In this document: one piece after another, positions 36,062 through 44,649 of the stretch
How positions within the stretch are numbered: position 1 is the first letter of the stretch
How the letters are laid out: every line of letters begins with the position of its first letter
DNA from: Actinoallomurus bryophytorum
GTDB taxonomy: Bacteria; Actinomycetota; Actinomycetes; Streptosporangiales; Streptosporangiaceae
DNA: 64,000 bases
Direction of reading: 5' to 3'
NCBI RefSeq assembly: GCF_006716425.1
Contig: NZ_VFOZ01000002.1
Location: 124,001-188,000, forward strand
The notes under the pieces: model-generated
The model's input: the letters and a program-made list of their open reading frames with translations, nothing else
What the model was told of the DNA's origin: nothing
Databases searched by the model: none
Position numbers and translations under genes: made by a program

Positions 36062-36838
36062 CTACTCCCCCACGGGTGCTTCGGGATTGACGTCGAGAAG
36101 GCTCAGATGGACACCGCGGGGTGCGCCGACGATCGTGGCGATCGCGTCGGCGTGCGCCTTGGCCTTGAGGAAGTGCGGATGCCGCGCGAGGCCGAAGCGC
36201 GTCCACTGGTCGATCACGAACGCGGCCTCGTCGGCGTCCCAGTCAGCGCCCATGCCACTCCAGGTCGGCCCCGGCCGTACGATCGAGGCCCGCACGCCGG
36301 TGCCCTCGAGTTCCATCTGGAGAGCGTTGACCAGACCCTCCAGCCCCCACTTGCCGGCCGAGTACGCCGCCATGAACGGCCGGGCGCGGACGACCACGTC
36401 GGAGGAGACGAACACGATGTCGCCGCGCCGGCGCTCGACCATCCCCGGCACGAACGTGCGGACCACCCGGTGGGTGCCGACGAGGTTGAGATCGATCTCG
36501 CGGGCGAAGCGCTCGGAACTGATCTCGATGGTGGCGCCCGGAGCGACCCGGCCGGCATTGCTGATGACGACCTCGACGTCGCCGAGGTCGGCGGTCACCT
36601 GGTGGGCGAAGCCGGCCACCGAGGCGTCATCGGTGACATCGAGCCGATGCGCGACGGCCTCACCGCCCTCGGCACGGATGGCGGTGGCGAGTTCCTCGAG
36701 TACGTCGACGCGCCGCGCGCCGAGGGCGACCGGGTGGCCCGCGGCCGCGAGGACCTTCGCGGTCTCCGCGCCGATGCCGGAGGACGCTCCGGTGATCACC
36801 GCCGGGCGACGGTCGGGGTGGCGGTACTTCTTGCCCAT
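36062..36838 (-). CDS. SDR-family oxidoreductase
   Basis: A 258-residue short-chain dehydrogenase with ITGASSGIGAET, NAGRVAPG, a VSSDVVV serine and YSAGK catalytic pair. It corresponds to the Rv0765c-type SDR adjacent to CYP51 in mycobacteria. Gaps of 2 bases on both sides show tight operon packing. Likely oxidises a hydroxylated steroid-like product. Confidence 0.87.
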   Translation of the reverse strand: MGKKYRHPDRRPAVITGASSGIGAETAKVLAAAGHPVALGARRVDVLEELATAIRAEGGEAVAHRLDVTDDASVAGFAHQVTADLGDVEVVISNAGRVAPGATIEISSERFAREIDLNLVGTHRVVRTFVPGMVERRRGDIVFVSSDVVVRARPFMAAYSAGKWGLEGLVNALQMELEGTGVRASIVRPGPTWSGMGADWDADEAAFVIDQWTRFGLARHPHFLKAKAHADAIATIVGAPRGVHLSLLDVNPEAPVGE

Positions 36839-36840
36839 GG

Positions 36841-38079
36841 TCAGGCCCTCGGAAGGGTGAAGGTCGCCGGCAGGTTCGCGAACCCGCGCACGCTGGTCGA
36901 GTGCACCCGGACGGCCCGGTCGGCGTGTACGTGGAAGTCCACGACGCGGCGCACCAGCTCGGTCAGGACCACCCGCGTCTCCAGCCGGGCGAGATTGGCG
37001 CCGAGGCAGAAGTGCCGGCCGGTGCCGAAGCTGAGGATCTTCCCCAGCTCGGCCTTGTCGCGATGGACGTCGAACCGGGCCGGCGCGGTGAACACCCGCT
37101 CGTCCCGGTTGGCCGACCCGAGCAGCACGATCAGCTTGGCGCCGGCCGGGACGGTGGTGCCGTGGAGCTCGATGTCGGTCGTGACGTAGCGCGCCAGCAT
37201 CTGGCTCGAGGTGTCGTGGCGCAGCGTCTCCTCGATCCACGGCGCCACGAGGGCCTCGCCGGACGCGGCCAGCACCTGCTCCCGCTGCCGCGGATGGGCC
37301 GAGAGATGGAACAGGGCGTTGCCCAACAGCTTGGTCGTCGTCTCGTTCCCCGCGACGACCATCAGGAAGAGGAACGCGATGATCTCGCCGTCCGTGAGCC
37401 GGTCACCGTCGACCTCGGCGGTAGTCAGCGCCGAGGTGAGGTCCTCCGTCGCCGCCCGCCTGCGCTGCTTCACCATGGCGCCGTAGTAGGTGATCAGCTC
37501 GATGGCCGCGTCCATGCCGGCCTGCGGCACGTCCCGCACGCCTTCCTCGCGGTGCACGACCAGGTCGGCGAGCCGGCGCACCTCGTCCCGGTCGGGCTCG
37601 GGCACGCCCATCATCTCGGAGATGACGTCCATGGGCAGCTTGCCGGCCAACCGGGCGATCCAGTCGGCCTCACCGTGCTCGGCGTTCGATGCGAACGTGG
37701 CGGCCAGATAGCGGTCGGTGAGCCGCTGGATCCGCGGCTCCAGCTCCTTGACCCGCCGGGGCGTGAACCCGGCGGAGACCAGCCTGCGCAGCCGGGTCTG
37801 CTCCTGTCCGTCCAGCGCCAGGAACGACATCACCCGGTGCGCGTGCGGGCTCCACGCGCTCGCGTCGAGAGACACGCCCATGCGGTTCGAGAAGGTCACG
37901 TCGTCGCGGAGCACCTCGAACACGTCGGCATGCCGCGACACCACCCACAGGTCGTCGGCCTCGGCGCGGAAGACCGGCGCCTCGTCCCGCAGCCGCGCGT
38001 ACAACGGATAGGGATCCTCGTGGAACTCGTAGTCATAGGGATCGAACACCAACGGGACGCCCGTCGTGGCGGCGGTCAC
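36841..38079 (-). CDS. Cytochrome P450 (CYP123-like position)
   Basis: A 412-residue class I P450: I-helix VVAGNETTTKLLGN (about 241-254), EETLR (283-287) and haem loop FGTGRHFCLG with Cys358. In the mycobacterial cyp51 locus the equivalent place holds CYP123 (Rv0766c); the family assignment here rests on position and general similarity. GTG start 38079 overlaps the TetR stop (GTGA). It likely takes electrons from the same ferredoxin. Confidence 0.85.
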   Translation of the reverse strand: MTAATTGVPLVFDPYDYEFHEDPYPLYARLRDEAPVFRAEADDLWVVSRHADVFEVLRDDVTFSNRMGVSLDASAWSPHAHRVMSFLALDGQEQTRLRRLVSAGFTPRRVKELEPRIQRLTDRYLAATFASNAEHGEADWIARLAGKLPMDVISEMMGVPEPDRDEVRRLADLVVHREEGVRDVPQAGMDAAIELITYYGAMVKQRRRAATEDLTSALTTAEVDGDRLTDGEIIAFLFLMVVAGNETTTKLLGNALFHLSAHPRQREQVLAASGEALVAPWIEETLRHDTSSQMLARYVTTDIELHGTTVPAGAKLIVLLGSANRDERVFTAPARFDVHRDKAELGKILSFGTGRHFCLGANLARLETRVVLTELVRRVVDFHVHADRAVRVHSTSVRGFANLPATFTLPRA

Positions 38080-38684
38080 CGGCCCACCTCGTTTCCCCGG
38101 AGGATCACGGCCACCGCGGACTCCAGGCGGCCGGCCATGGCGTCGTAGGTCAGCAGCCCCATGCCGGCCTGCAGCAAGGCACCCGAGAAGGTGAACACCA
38201 GCACCTCGAGCACCGCCGGGTCGGCAGGCTCGTCACTTCCGGGCTCCCTCAGCGCGGCCTCGAACCGGGCGAGGAACTCGCCGCCGATCCGCAACCGGAG
38301 CCGTGCGACATCGGGGTCGGCGCCCAGCAGCGCCGGCGTCACCGCGGCGGCCAGCTCGGGCTCCGCGACGATCCGCGCCACCATGCCGTGCACCGCGTTC
38401 TGGACGCGCTTGACCGCGTCCCCGTGCCCGCCCGCGCGTGCCGCGTCGTCGGCCGCCAGATGGCGCCAGAACAGCTCGGCGAAGAGGTGGTTCTTCGACG
38501 CGAGATAGGTGTACGCCGTGGCCGGCGAGACACCTGCCCGCTGGGCGACGGTGCGAATGGTCAAGGCCTCGTGACCGACCTCGCGCACCTCGGCCAGGCC
38601 GGCCGCCAGGAGCTTGTCGACGGTCTCGGCCTGACGAGCGTTCAGCCCTTGTCGCGGGGACTCGCTGGTCATCTGACTGGACAT
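38076..38684 (-). CDS. TetR-family transcriptional regulator
   Basis: A 202-residue TetR regulator with the N-terminal HTH (LTIRTVAQRAGVSPATAYTY), matching the Rv0767c-type regulator of the mycobacterial locus. It is the first gene of the leftward eleven-gene operon. The ATG at 38684 sits inside a palindrome; ATG 38672 (MTSESP) is equally plausible, and then the palindrome would be an upstream operator. Autoregulation is likely. Confidence 0.85.
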   Translation of the reverse strand: MSSQMTSESPRQGLNARQAETVDKLLAAGLAEVREVGHEALTIRTVAQRAGVSPATAYTYLASKNHLFAELFWRHLAADDAARAGGHGDAVKRVQNAVHGMVARIVAEPELAAAVTPALLGADPDVARLRLRIGGEFLARFEAALREPGSDEPADPAVLEVLVFTFSGALLQAGMGLLTYDAMAGRLESAVAVILRGNEVGR

Positions 38685-38691
38685 GTGTCCA
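38678..38691. promoter_or_regulatory. TetR operator candidate O1
   Basis: TGGACA-TG-TGTCCA, a palindrome with 6-base arms around a TG centre, overlapping the upstream start candidate of the TetR gene. The core GGACA-N2-TGTCC recurs at 38749-38760. Confidence 0.6.
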
Positions 38692-38748
38692 AGCTAATTG
38701 CCTCCCGCGGCTCTCGCAAGGTCACCTCACACCTCGAATACACGAACC

Positions 38749-38760
38749 GGACAGCTGTCC
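38749..38760. promoter_or_regulatory. TetR operator candidate O2
   Basis: GGACAGCTGTCC, a perfect 12-base palindrome with the same GGACA-N2-TGTCC core as 38679-38690, 70 bases away in the divergent intergenic region. Confidence 0.6.
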
Positions 38761-38779
38761 AGCCACTATTCCGAGATAG

Positions 38780-38793
38780 TAGAACACGTTCTA
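38780..38793. promoter_or_regulatory. KstR-type palindrome before the F420 oxidoreductase
   Basis: TAGAACACGTTCTA fully matches the KstR consensus TNNAACNNGTTNNA used in actinobacterial cholesterol catabolism. Arms extend to GTAGAAC/GTTCTAC (38779-38794). It ends 10 bases before the ATG at 38804, a spacing typical of leaderless KstR-controlled genes. Confidence 0.7.
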
Positions 38794-38803
38794 CAGTGGC
38801 GTC

Positions 38804-39658
38804 ATGCGCAACGGAATCGTGCTCTTCACCTCAGATCGCGGCATCAGACCGGCCGCCCTTGCCAAGGCGGCGGAGGAGCGCGGCTTCGACACCGTCTACG
38901 TGCCCGAGCACACCCACATTCCGGCGCGCCGTGACGCCCTGCACCCCACCGGCGGGGCGGAGCTGCCCGACGACCGTTACCTGCGGACCCTCGACCCGTG
39001 GATCTCGCTCGCCACCTGCGCCGCGGTCACGGAGCGGATCGGACTGGCCACCGCGGTGTCGCTCCCCGTGGAGTCCGATCCGATCACCCTGGCCAAGACC
39101 CTGGCCACGCTCGATCACCTGTCCGGCGGGCGAGTCACCATCGGCGCCGGCTTCGGGTGGAACACCGACGAGCTCAGCGACCACCACGTGCCCGCGGCCA
39201 AGCGCCGTACCGTCCTCAAGGAGTACCTCGAGGCGATGCGGGCGCTGTGGACCGAGGAGGAGGCGTCCTACGACGGCGAGTTCGTGTCGTTCGGACCGAG
39301 CTGGGCCTACCCCAAGCCGCCCCAGGGCCGGATTCCGGTGATCATCGGCGCTGGGGGCGGCCCGAAGACGATGAAGTGGATCGCGCGGAACGCCGACGGG
39401 TGGATGACCACGCCCATCGAGACCGATATCGCCGAGAAGGCGGCGGTCCTGCGCAAGGAGTGGGCCGACGCGGGCCGCGAGGGCGAGCCCGATGTCCGGA
39501 TCCTGGTCGCGAAGAAGCCCGCCGAGGAGGACTTCGCCGCCTGGACGGCCGCCGGCGCCTCGGAGTTGATCTGGGGCCTGCCCGACGCCGAGGAGAGCCA
39601 GGTGCTCGGCCATCTGGACAAGATGGCCGCGCGGCTCGGACTCGGCCCGGGCGCCTGA
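38804..39658 (+). CDS. LLM-class F420-dependent oxidoreductase (TIGR03619-type)
   Basis: A 284-residue luciferase-like F420 oxidoreductase: VYVPEHTHIPARR, AVTERIGLATAVSLPVE, TIGAGFGWNTDEL and GRIPVIIGAGGGPKTMKWI. Substrate unknown; members of this type are frequent in steroid and phenolic catabolic loci. It overlaps the next gene (TGATG) and lies behind a KstR-type site. Confidence 0.87.
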   Translation: MRNGIVLFTSDRGIRPAALAKAAEERGFDTVYVPEHTHIPARRDALHPTGGAELPDDRYLRTLDPWISLATCAAVTERIGLATAVSLPVESDPITLAKTLATLDHLSGGRVTIGAGFGWNTDELSDHHVPAAKRRTVLKEYLEAMRALWTEEEASYDGEFVSFGPSWAYPKPPQGRIPVIIGAGGGPKTMKWIARNADGWMTTPIETDIAEKAAVLRKEWADAGREGEPDVRILVAKKPAEEDFAAWTAAGASELIWGLPDAEESQVLGHLDKMAARLGLGPGA

Positions 39659-40908
39659 TGACACCGCCGGCCGGCCGCTACGCGGAGCTGACCCGCGCGG
39701 AGCTCGCCGTGGTCGTCCCCGAGCTTCTGCTGATCGGGCACCTGATCGACCGCGCCGGCATGGCCTGGTGCATCAGCGCGTTCGGACGCGAGGAGATGGT
39801 GCGGATCGCGATCGAGGAGTGGGCGGGCGCCAGCCCGATCTACACCCGGCGCATGCAGCGCGCCCTCCGCTTCGCCCCCGTGACCCCGGGCGAAGGCGAC
39901 GTGATCACGATCTTCAAGGGCCTGCAGCTCGACATCGGCGCACCACCGCAGTTCATGGACTTCCGCTTCACGGTGCACGACGCGCGGCACGGCGAGTTCC
40001 AGCTCGACCACTGCGGAGCCCTGATGGACGTCGAGCCGATGGGAGAGGAGTACGTCGTCGGCATGTGTCACGACATCGAGGACCCGACCTTCGACGCGAC
40101 CGCCATCGCGAGCCATCCCAGGGCCCAGGTACGCCCGGTCCACCGGCCGCCGCGCGTACCGGCCGGCCGGCGGCCACACTGCGCGTGGACCGTGGTCATC
40201 GACGACTCCCATCCCGAGGCCGTACCGGTACCCGCCTTGTCGACCAACGCGAGCTCGCGAGCGTCGACGCTCGACCTGGCTCCGATCGACCCTTCCGACG
40301 ACGGCGCGGCCGACTACGCCGGTCCCCTGCTCTCGGACCTGGACTTCTCCGCGTTCTCCCGGTCCGCGCTGATCCGTATCGCCGACGAGGTGTGCCTCCA
40401 GATGGCCTTGCTGGACAACAGCTTCGCGCTGGCCGTCGCCGCGCGCGCCGACTCCGCCGACACCGTGAGGACGATTCGCCGCAGACAGCTCGTCGGCTTC
40501 GCCGGCATCGCGGCACACCGCCTGGCTCGCGCCCTCGGCCTCCCGCACACCGAAGCGGGCGCCCTGCGGCTGCTCGCGCTCCACCCGGTCCTCAACCCGG
40601 GCGCGTACGTCCACGCGGAGATCGTCGACGGGGCGATCGTCGTACGCCGATCGCCCGCGCACGCCGACGGCGCGTGGATCTCCTTGTGCGGGCCGGACTG
40701 GGCCGCCGCGCTCCAGGCCATCGTCCGCGTTCTCGATCCGCGCCTCGACGTCGAACTGGAGCCGTCGGCCGACGCCGCCTGGCGGCTGAGGGTCGTCCGG
40801 CGAGACGTGCACACGCCGGAGGCGCAGGAGGTGACCGTGGCCAAGTTCAGCACGGGCACCGACTTCGCCTTCGAGCACCGGCGCTCGCTACCGATCACCC
40901 CCGTCTGA
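39658..40908 (+). CDS. Uncharacterised two-part protein in the steroid-like island
   Basis: A 416-residue protein I cannot assign to a family with confidence. The N-terminal about 180 residues carry a dense set of potential metal ligands: DHCG (His118, Cys119), MCHDIEDPTFD (Cys137, His138), ASHPRAQ (153) and VRPVHRPPR (162). The C-terminal part (about 215-416) is helical then beta-rich and could be a second, catalytic or binding, domain. ATG overlaps the F420 gene stop (TGATG), so the two are coupled and probably share a pathway. Confidence 0.6.
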   Translation: MTPPAGRYAELTRAELAVVVPELLLIGHLIDRAGMAWCISAFGREEMVRIAIEEWAGASPIYTRRMQRALRFAPVTPGEGDVITIFKGLQLDIGAPPQFMDFRFTVHDARHGEFQLDHCGALMDVEPMGEEYVVGMCHDIEDPTFDATAIASHPRAQVRPVHRPPRVPAGRRPHCAWTVVIDDSHPEAVPVPALSTNASSRASTLDLAPIDPSDDGAADYAGPLLSDLDFSAFSRSALIRIADEVCLQMALLDNSFALAVAARADSADTVRTIRRRQLVGFAGIAAHRLARALGLPHTEAGALRLLALHPVLNPGAYVHAEIVDGAIVVRRSPAHADGAWISLCGPDWAAALQAIVRVLDPRLDVELEPSADAAWRLRVVRRDVHTPEAQEVTVAKFSTGTDFAFEHRRSLPITPV

Positions 40909-41018
40909 AGGCGGCCGCGAACCTGCCACCCGAGAACACCAGGAGACGGCGATGACCTTCGGCTGACCGCGCGAGGAACCGCGGACGGCGCACGGCCTCC
41001 GTTACGGCGAATAGCGAC

Positions 41019-41032
41019 TAGAACCTGTTCTT
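41019..41032. promoter_or_regulatory. KstR-type palindrome before the thioesterase operon
   Basis: TAGAACCTGTTCTT matches the KstR motif TNNAACNNGTTNNA except the final base (T for A), with a perfect AGAAC/GTTCT core. It ends 21 bases before the thioesterase start. Confidence 0.6.
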
Positions 41033-41053
41033 ATTCTTAGATGGGGTGTTGGT

Positions 41054-41698
41054 ATGGCCGGTCAGGACAGTACGGACGTGTTGGAGGGCAAGGCGATTCT
41101 CGCCGCCCGGATTCGTGAACTGATCGAGCTGACGGTGCTCGTGGACGGCCCCGAGTCGATGTTCGCCGAAGCGGCCGATCGGGTCGCCGCTGTCGTCTCG
41201 ATTCTGCGCGCGGCGACCGACAGCGAGCCCGGAGTGCCGGCCGGCCGGGGGTGGCCACCCGGCGTTGACGATGCGTTGGAGGGGGTCGGCAATCCGCTCG
41301 CGCCACCGATGATCATCGGCCACCCCGGCGAGAGCGGAGCCGACGGCGAGGTCGCGGCGCTGGTGACACTGGGCAGCGCACACGAGGGCGCCCCGGGGCG
41401 GGCGCACGGCGGCTGGGTGGCCGCCATCCTCGACCACGCCGTGGGCAGGGCGGCGGCCCAGGCGGGCTCGCCGGGAATGACCGTGTCGCTGACCGTCGAC
41501 TACCACCGGGCCACCCCGTACGGCGTTCCGCTCGATGTCCGGTCGCGCCGGGTGGACCAGGCGGGCCGCAAGGTGTTCGCCAGTGCGGAGATCCTGACGG
41601 ACGGCCAGGTCACCGCGAGTGCCACGGCGACGCTGGTGACCGTCCGCGCGTTGGCGAACAAGGCCGGCGGCGAACGTCCCGGGCCGGGCTCGGACTGA
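41054..41698 (+). CDS. PaaI-type hotdog-fold thioesterase
   Basis: A 214-residue protein whose C-terminal about 130 residues match the hotdog fold of PaaI acyl-CoA thioesterases (EGAPGRAHGGWVAAILDHAV, then SLTVDYHRATPYGVPL). The N-terminal about 80 residues form a helical extension. First gene of an operon with the CYP142-like P450 (31-base gap) and FadD. Role may be release of an acyl-CoA intermediate. Confidence 0.85.
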   Translation: MAGQDSTDVLEGKAILAARIRELIELTVLVDGPESMFAEAADRVAAVVSILRAATDSEPGVPAGRGWPPGVDDALEGVGNPLAPPMIIGHPGESGADGEVAALVTLGSAHEGAPGRAHGGWVAAILDHAVGRAAAQAGSPGMTVSLTVDYHRATPYGVPLDVRSRRVDQAGRKVFASAEILTDGQVTASATATLVTVRALANKAGGERPGPGSD

Positions 41699-41728
41699 TC
41701 CGCGAACCGGAGGGCGATCGAGGAGCTC

Positions 41729-42955
41729 ATGATGCCGGGAGACGTCTCAGACCAGCCGATCAACAGTGCGATCAATCTGACGAGTGGCCGGTTCTGGGGC
41801 CGTAACCCCCACGCGGAGCTGGCCTGGATGCGGGAGAACTGCCCGGTCTACTGGGATCCGTCCGGCGCCGTATGGGGGGCGTCGACCTATTTCGAGATCA
41901 AGCAGGTCTCCCGCCGCCCCGATCTGTTCTGCAGTGGGGAGGGCATCCGGCCCGACGCCGACCGGATGCCGATGATGATCGACATGGACGACCCCGAGCA
42001 CAAACTGCGCCGCAAACTCGTCTCGGCCGGCTTCACCCCGCGCCGGGTCTCCGGCCGGCGCGCCTACCTCGAGCGGGTCTGCGACGAGATCATCGACAAG
42101 GTCTGTGAGCAGGGCGAGTGTGATCTGGTCGCCGACCTGGCCGCCCAGCTTCCACTGATCGTGATCGGGGACGCACTCGGCTTCGAACCCGAGGACCGTC
42201 AGTCGCTGCTCAAGTGGTCCGACGACATGCTGAGCGCGCTCACCGGTGGTGACGATCCGGCCCTGATCGAGGACGCCGCCGAGGCCTTCGCCAGGTTCAA
42301 CGACCACACCGCCCACGTCATCGCCGACCGTCGCCGGTGCCCCCACGACGACCTCATCAGCACGCTCATCGACTCGAGAGTGGACGGCAGTCACCTCGAC
42401 CAGGACTCACTGCTGGTGGAGTTGCTGCTGATCCTCATCGGCGGCGACGAGACCACCCGCCACGTCATCTCCGGCGGCGCGTGGCAACTGTTCCTGCACC
42501 CTGAGCAGCGGCGCAGGCTCACCGGCGATCTCGCGCTCATCCCCACGGCGGTGGAGGAGATGCTGCGCTGGGTGTCCCCGATCAAGAACATGGCCCGTAC
42601 CGCCACCCGCGACACACGGCTGAACGGCCGGACCATCCACGAGGGCGACAAGCTGCTGCTGCTCTACCCCTCCGCCAACCGCGACGCGCTCGTCTTCGCC
42701 GATCCCGGCACCTTCGACATCGGCCGTAGCCCCAACGAGCACCTGGCCTTCGGCAACGGCCCGCACTTCTGCCTCGGCAACAGCCTCGCCAGGCTGGAGA
42801 TGACCGTCATGTTCGAAAAGCTGCTGACCCGCCTGCCCGACATCGAGCCCGTCGACCGGCAGGAACCTGCCTACCGGCCGGCCAACTTCGTCTCCGGCTA
42901 CGAGACCATGCCGGTCCGCTTCACGCCCACCCGCCGCTCCGGCGCGACCGCATGA
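41729..42955 (+). CDS. Cytochrome P450, CYP142-like
   Basis: A 408-residue P450 that follows mycobacterial CYP142 (a cholesterol/cholest-4-en-3-one C26/27-hydroxylase) over long stretches: GIRPDADRMPMMIDMDDPEH, LILIGGDETTRH, SPIKNMARTATRDT and the haem loop FGNGPHFCLG (Cys348). I-helix acid-alcohol pair is DETT (240-243); EEMLR is at 276-280. It would oxidise a terminal methyl of a side chain, with the acyl-CoA ligase downstream activating the acid. Confidence 0.87.
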   Translation: MMPGDVSDQPINSAINLTSGRFWGRNPHAELAWMRENCPVYWDPSGAVWGASTYFEIKQVSRRPDLFCSGEGIRPDADRMPMMIDMDDPEHKLRRKLVSAGFTPRRVSGRRAYLERVCDEIIDKVCEQGECDLVADLAAQLPLIVIGDALGFEPEDRQSLLKWSDDMLSALTGGDDPALIEDAAEAFARFNDHTAHVIADRRRCPHDDLISTLIDSRVDGSHLDQDSLLVELLLILIGGDETTRHVISGGAWQLFLHPEQRRRLTGDLALIPTAVEEMLRWVSPIKNMARTATRDTRLNGRTIHEGDKLLLLYPSANRDALVFADPGTFDIGRSPNEHLAFGNGPHFCLGNSLARLEMTVMFEKLLTRLPDIEPVDRQEPAYRPANFVSGYETMPVRFTPTRRSGATA

Positions 42956-43028
42956 CGCGCAGGCGTCCCTCACCGCCGGGCTCCCCGCCCGCGACCACCC
43001 GCCGGCCCGCGTGAGAAGGGTGCCCACC

Positions 43029-44603
43029 GTGAGCCTCACCCCCCGTCCTCTCAACCTCGCCGTCGTCCTCGAGGCCATGGCGGACGCCGTCCCGGACCGG
43101 AACGCGCTGGTCACCATCGACCGTGAGTACACCTACGCCGAGATCGACGAACGCGCCACCCGCCTGGCCAACCACCTGGTCCGCCTCGGAGTAGCGCCGG
43201 GCGACCACGTCGCCGTCCACTCGGCCAACCGCATCGAGTGGGTCGACGCCTTCTACGGATGCATGAAGGCCGGCGCGGCGCCGATCAACATCAACTACAA
43301 GTACCTCCACGACGAGCTGGCCCACGTCTACCTGAACGCCGACTGCGTAGCCGCGATCATCGCTCCCGAGCACGTCACGGCGCTCGACGCGCTCGACCTC
43401 CCGGCACTGCGGCACCGCATCGTCATCGGCCCGGAGTACGACGCCACACTCGCGGCCGCCTCGCGGACCCGTATCGCCGGCCGCTCGGCCGACGACCGCT
43501 ACGTCCTCTACACCGGTGGCACCACGGGCTATCCCAAGGGCGTGATCTGGAGGCACGAGGACCTCATCAGGGCCGCGCTCAACGCCAGCCGGTTCGGCGC
43601 GCCGCTGGAGTCGGTCGAGCAGCTCGCCGCCGAGGCCGCGGCCAACGAGAACCCCATGGTCATGCTCGCCTGCGGGCCCCTGATGCACGGCGGCAGCCAG
43701 TGGATCCTCGGCAACGCCCATGTCTCCGGCGCCACCGTGGCGTTCTACACCGAACCGAACTTTCACGCCGACAAGATCCTTGACCTCGTCCAGAAGGCCG
43801 GCGTCGCCTCACTGACCTTCCTCGGAGACGCCATGGGACGTCCGGTCGCCGAGGCCATCCTTGCCGAACCGGACCGCTGGGACCTGTCCAGCCTGGTCGC
43901 GGTCTCCAACGGAGCGGCGCCCCTTTCCGAAGGCGTACGCGCCGAGATCCGGCGCGCGCTGCCCGGCCGCTTCATCCTCGACACCTACGGGTCCTCGGAG
44001 TCCGGGGCCGCGGCATCGAAGATCGACGACGGCACCGGCGCACCGGCCGGCGCCCCGAACTTCGGCGCCGGCCCCGACATCGAGGTCTTCGACGAGAACC
44101 TGAAGCCGTGTCCCGTCGGGGTCGAAGGGATGCTCGCACGCTCGGGCCCCATGCCGCTCGGCTACTACAAGGACCCGGTCAAGACCGCCGCCACCTTCCA
44201 GCGGATCGGCGGCATCCGGTGGACCATCCCCGGTGACTTCGCCCGCCGCGAACCGGACGGCTCCGTCACCGTCCTCGGCCGCGGATCGGTCTGCGTCAAC
44301 ACCGGCGGAGAGAAGGTGCACCCCGAGGAGGTCGAGGCCGTGCTGCTGCGCCACCACGACGTCTTCGACGCGGCGGTCGTCGGGACCCCGCACGAGCGCT
44401 GGGGCCAGCAGGTCACCGCACTGGTCCAGCTCCGTGACGGCGCCACCGCCACCGAAGACGACCTCCGCGAACACACCCGAGGTCTGATCTCCAACTACAA
44501 GGTTCCCAAGAGGTTCCTCCTCGTCACGGAGGTGCCCCGCACTCCGGTCGGCAAGATCGACTACCCGGCCAACGCCGCGCTCGCCGCGCGGCTGCTCGCC
44601 TGA
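43029..44603 (+). CDS. Acyl-CoA synthetase, FadD19-like
   Basis: A 524-residue AMP-forming ligase with YTGGTTGYPKG (P-loop), MHGGSQW, TYGSSESG, GDFARREPDGSV and the C-terminal catalytic Lys in RTPVGKIDYP. The NVNYKYxxxELxY and TGGTTGYPKGVIWRHED patterns follow FadD19, which activates C24-branched steroid side-chain acids. GTG 43029 is chosen since AGAAGGG lies 8 bases before it; GTG 43011 is the alternative. Likely acts after the CYP142-like P450. Confidence 0.87.
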   Translation: MSLTPRPLNLAVVLEAMADAVPDRNALVTIDREYTYAEIDERATRLANHLVRLGVAPGDHVAVHSANRIEWVDAFYGCMKAGAAPININYKYLHDELAHVYLNADCVAAIIAPEHVTALDALDLPALRHRIVIGPEYDATLAAASRTRIAGRSADDRYVLYTGGTTGYPKGVIWRHEDLIRAALNASRFGAPLESVEQLAAEAAANENPMVMLACGPLMHGGSQWILGNAHVSGATVAFYTEPNFHADKILDLVQKAGVASLTFLGDAMGRPVAEAILAEPDRWDLSSLVAVSNGAAPLSEGVRAEIRRALPGRFILDTYGSSESGAAASKIDDGTGAPAGAPNFGAGPDIEVFDENLKPCPVGVEGMLARSGPMPLGYYKDPVKTAATFQRIGGIRWTIPGDFARREPDGSVTVLGRGSVCVNTGGEKVHPEEVEAVLLRHHDVFDAAVVGTPHERWGQQVTALVQLRDGATATEDDLREHTRGLISNYKVPKRFLLVTEVPRTPVGKIDYPANAALAARLLA

Positions 44604-44649
44604 CCCCGCCGACGACCGGCACGGCATGGCGGGGCCGGCCGGCCACCGA

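Noticed and set aside
33759-36860. A 1033-residue plus-strand ORF across NTF2-like, ferredoxin, CYP51 and SDR genes
   Set aside because: It is the antisense shadow of a set of clear minus-strand genes; the GC-rich third-position pattern belongs to the minus-strand frames.
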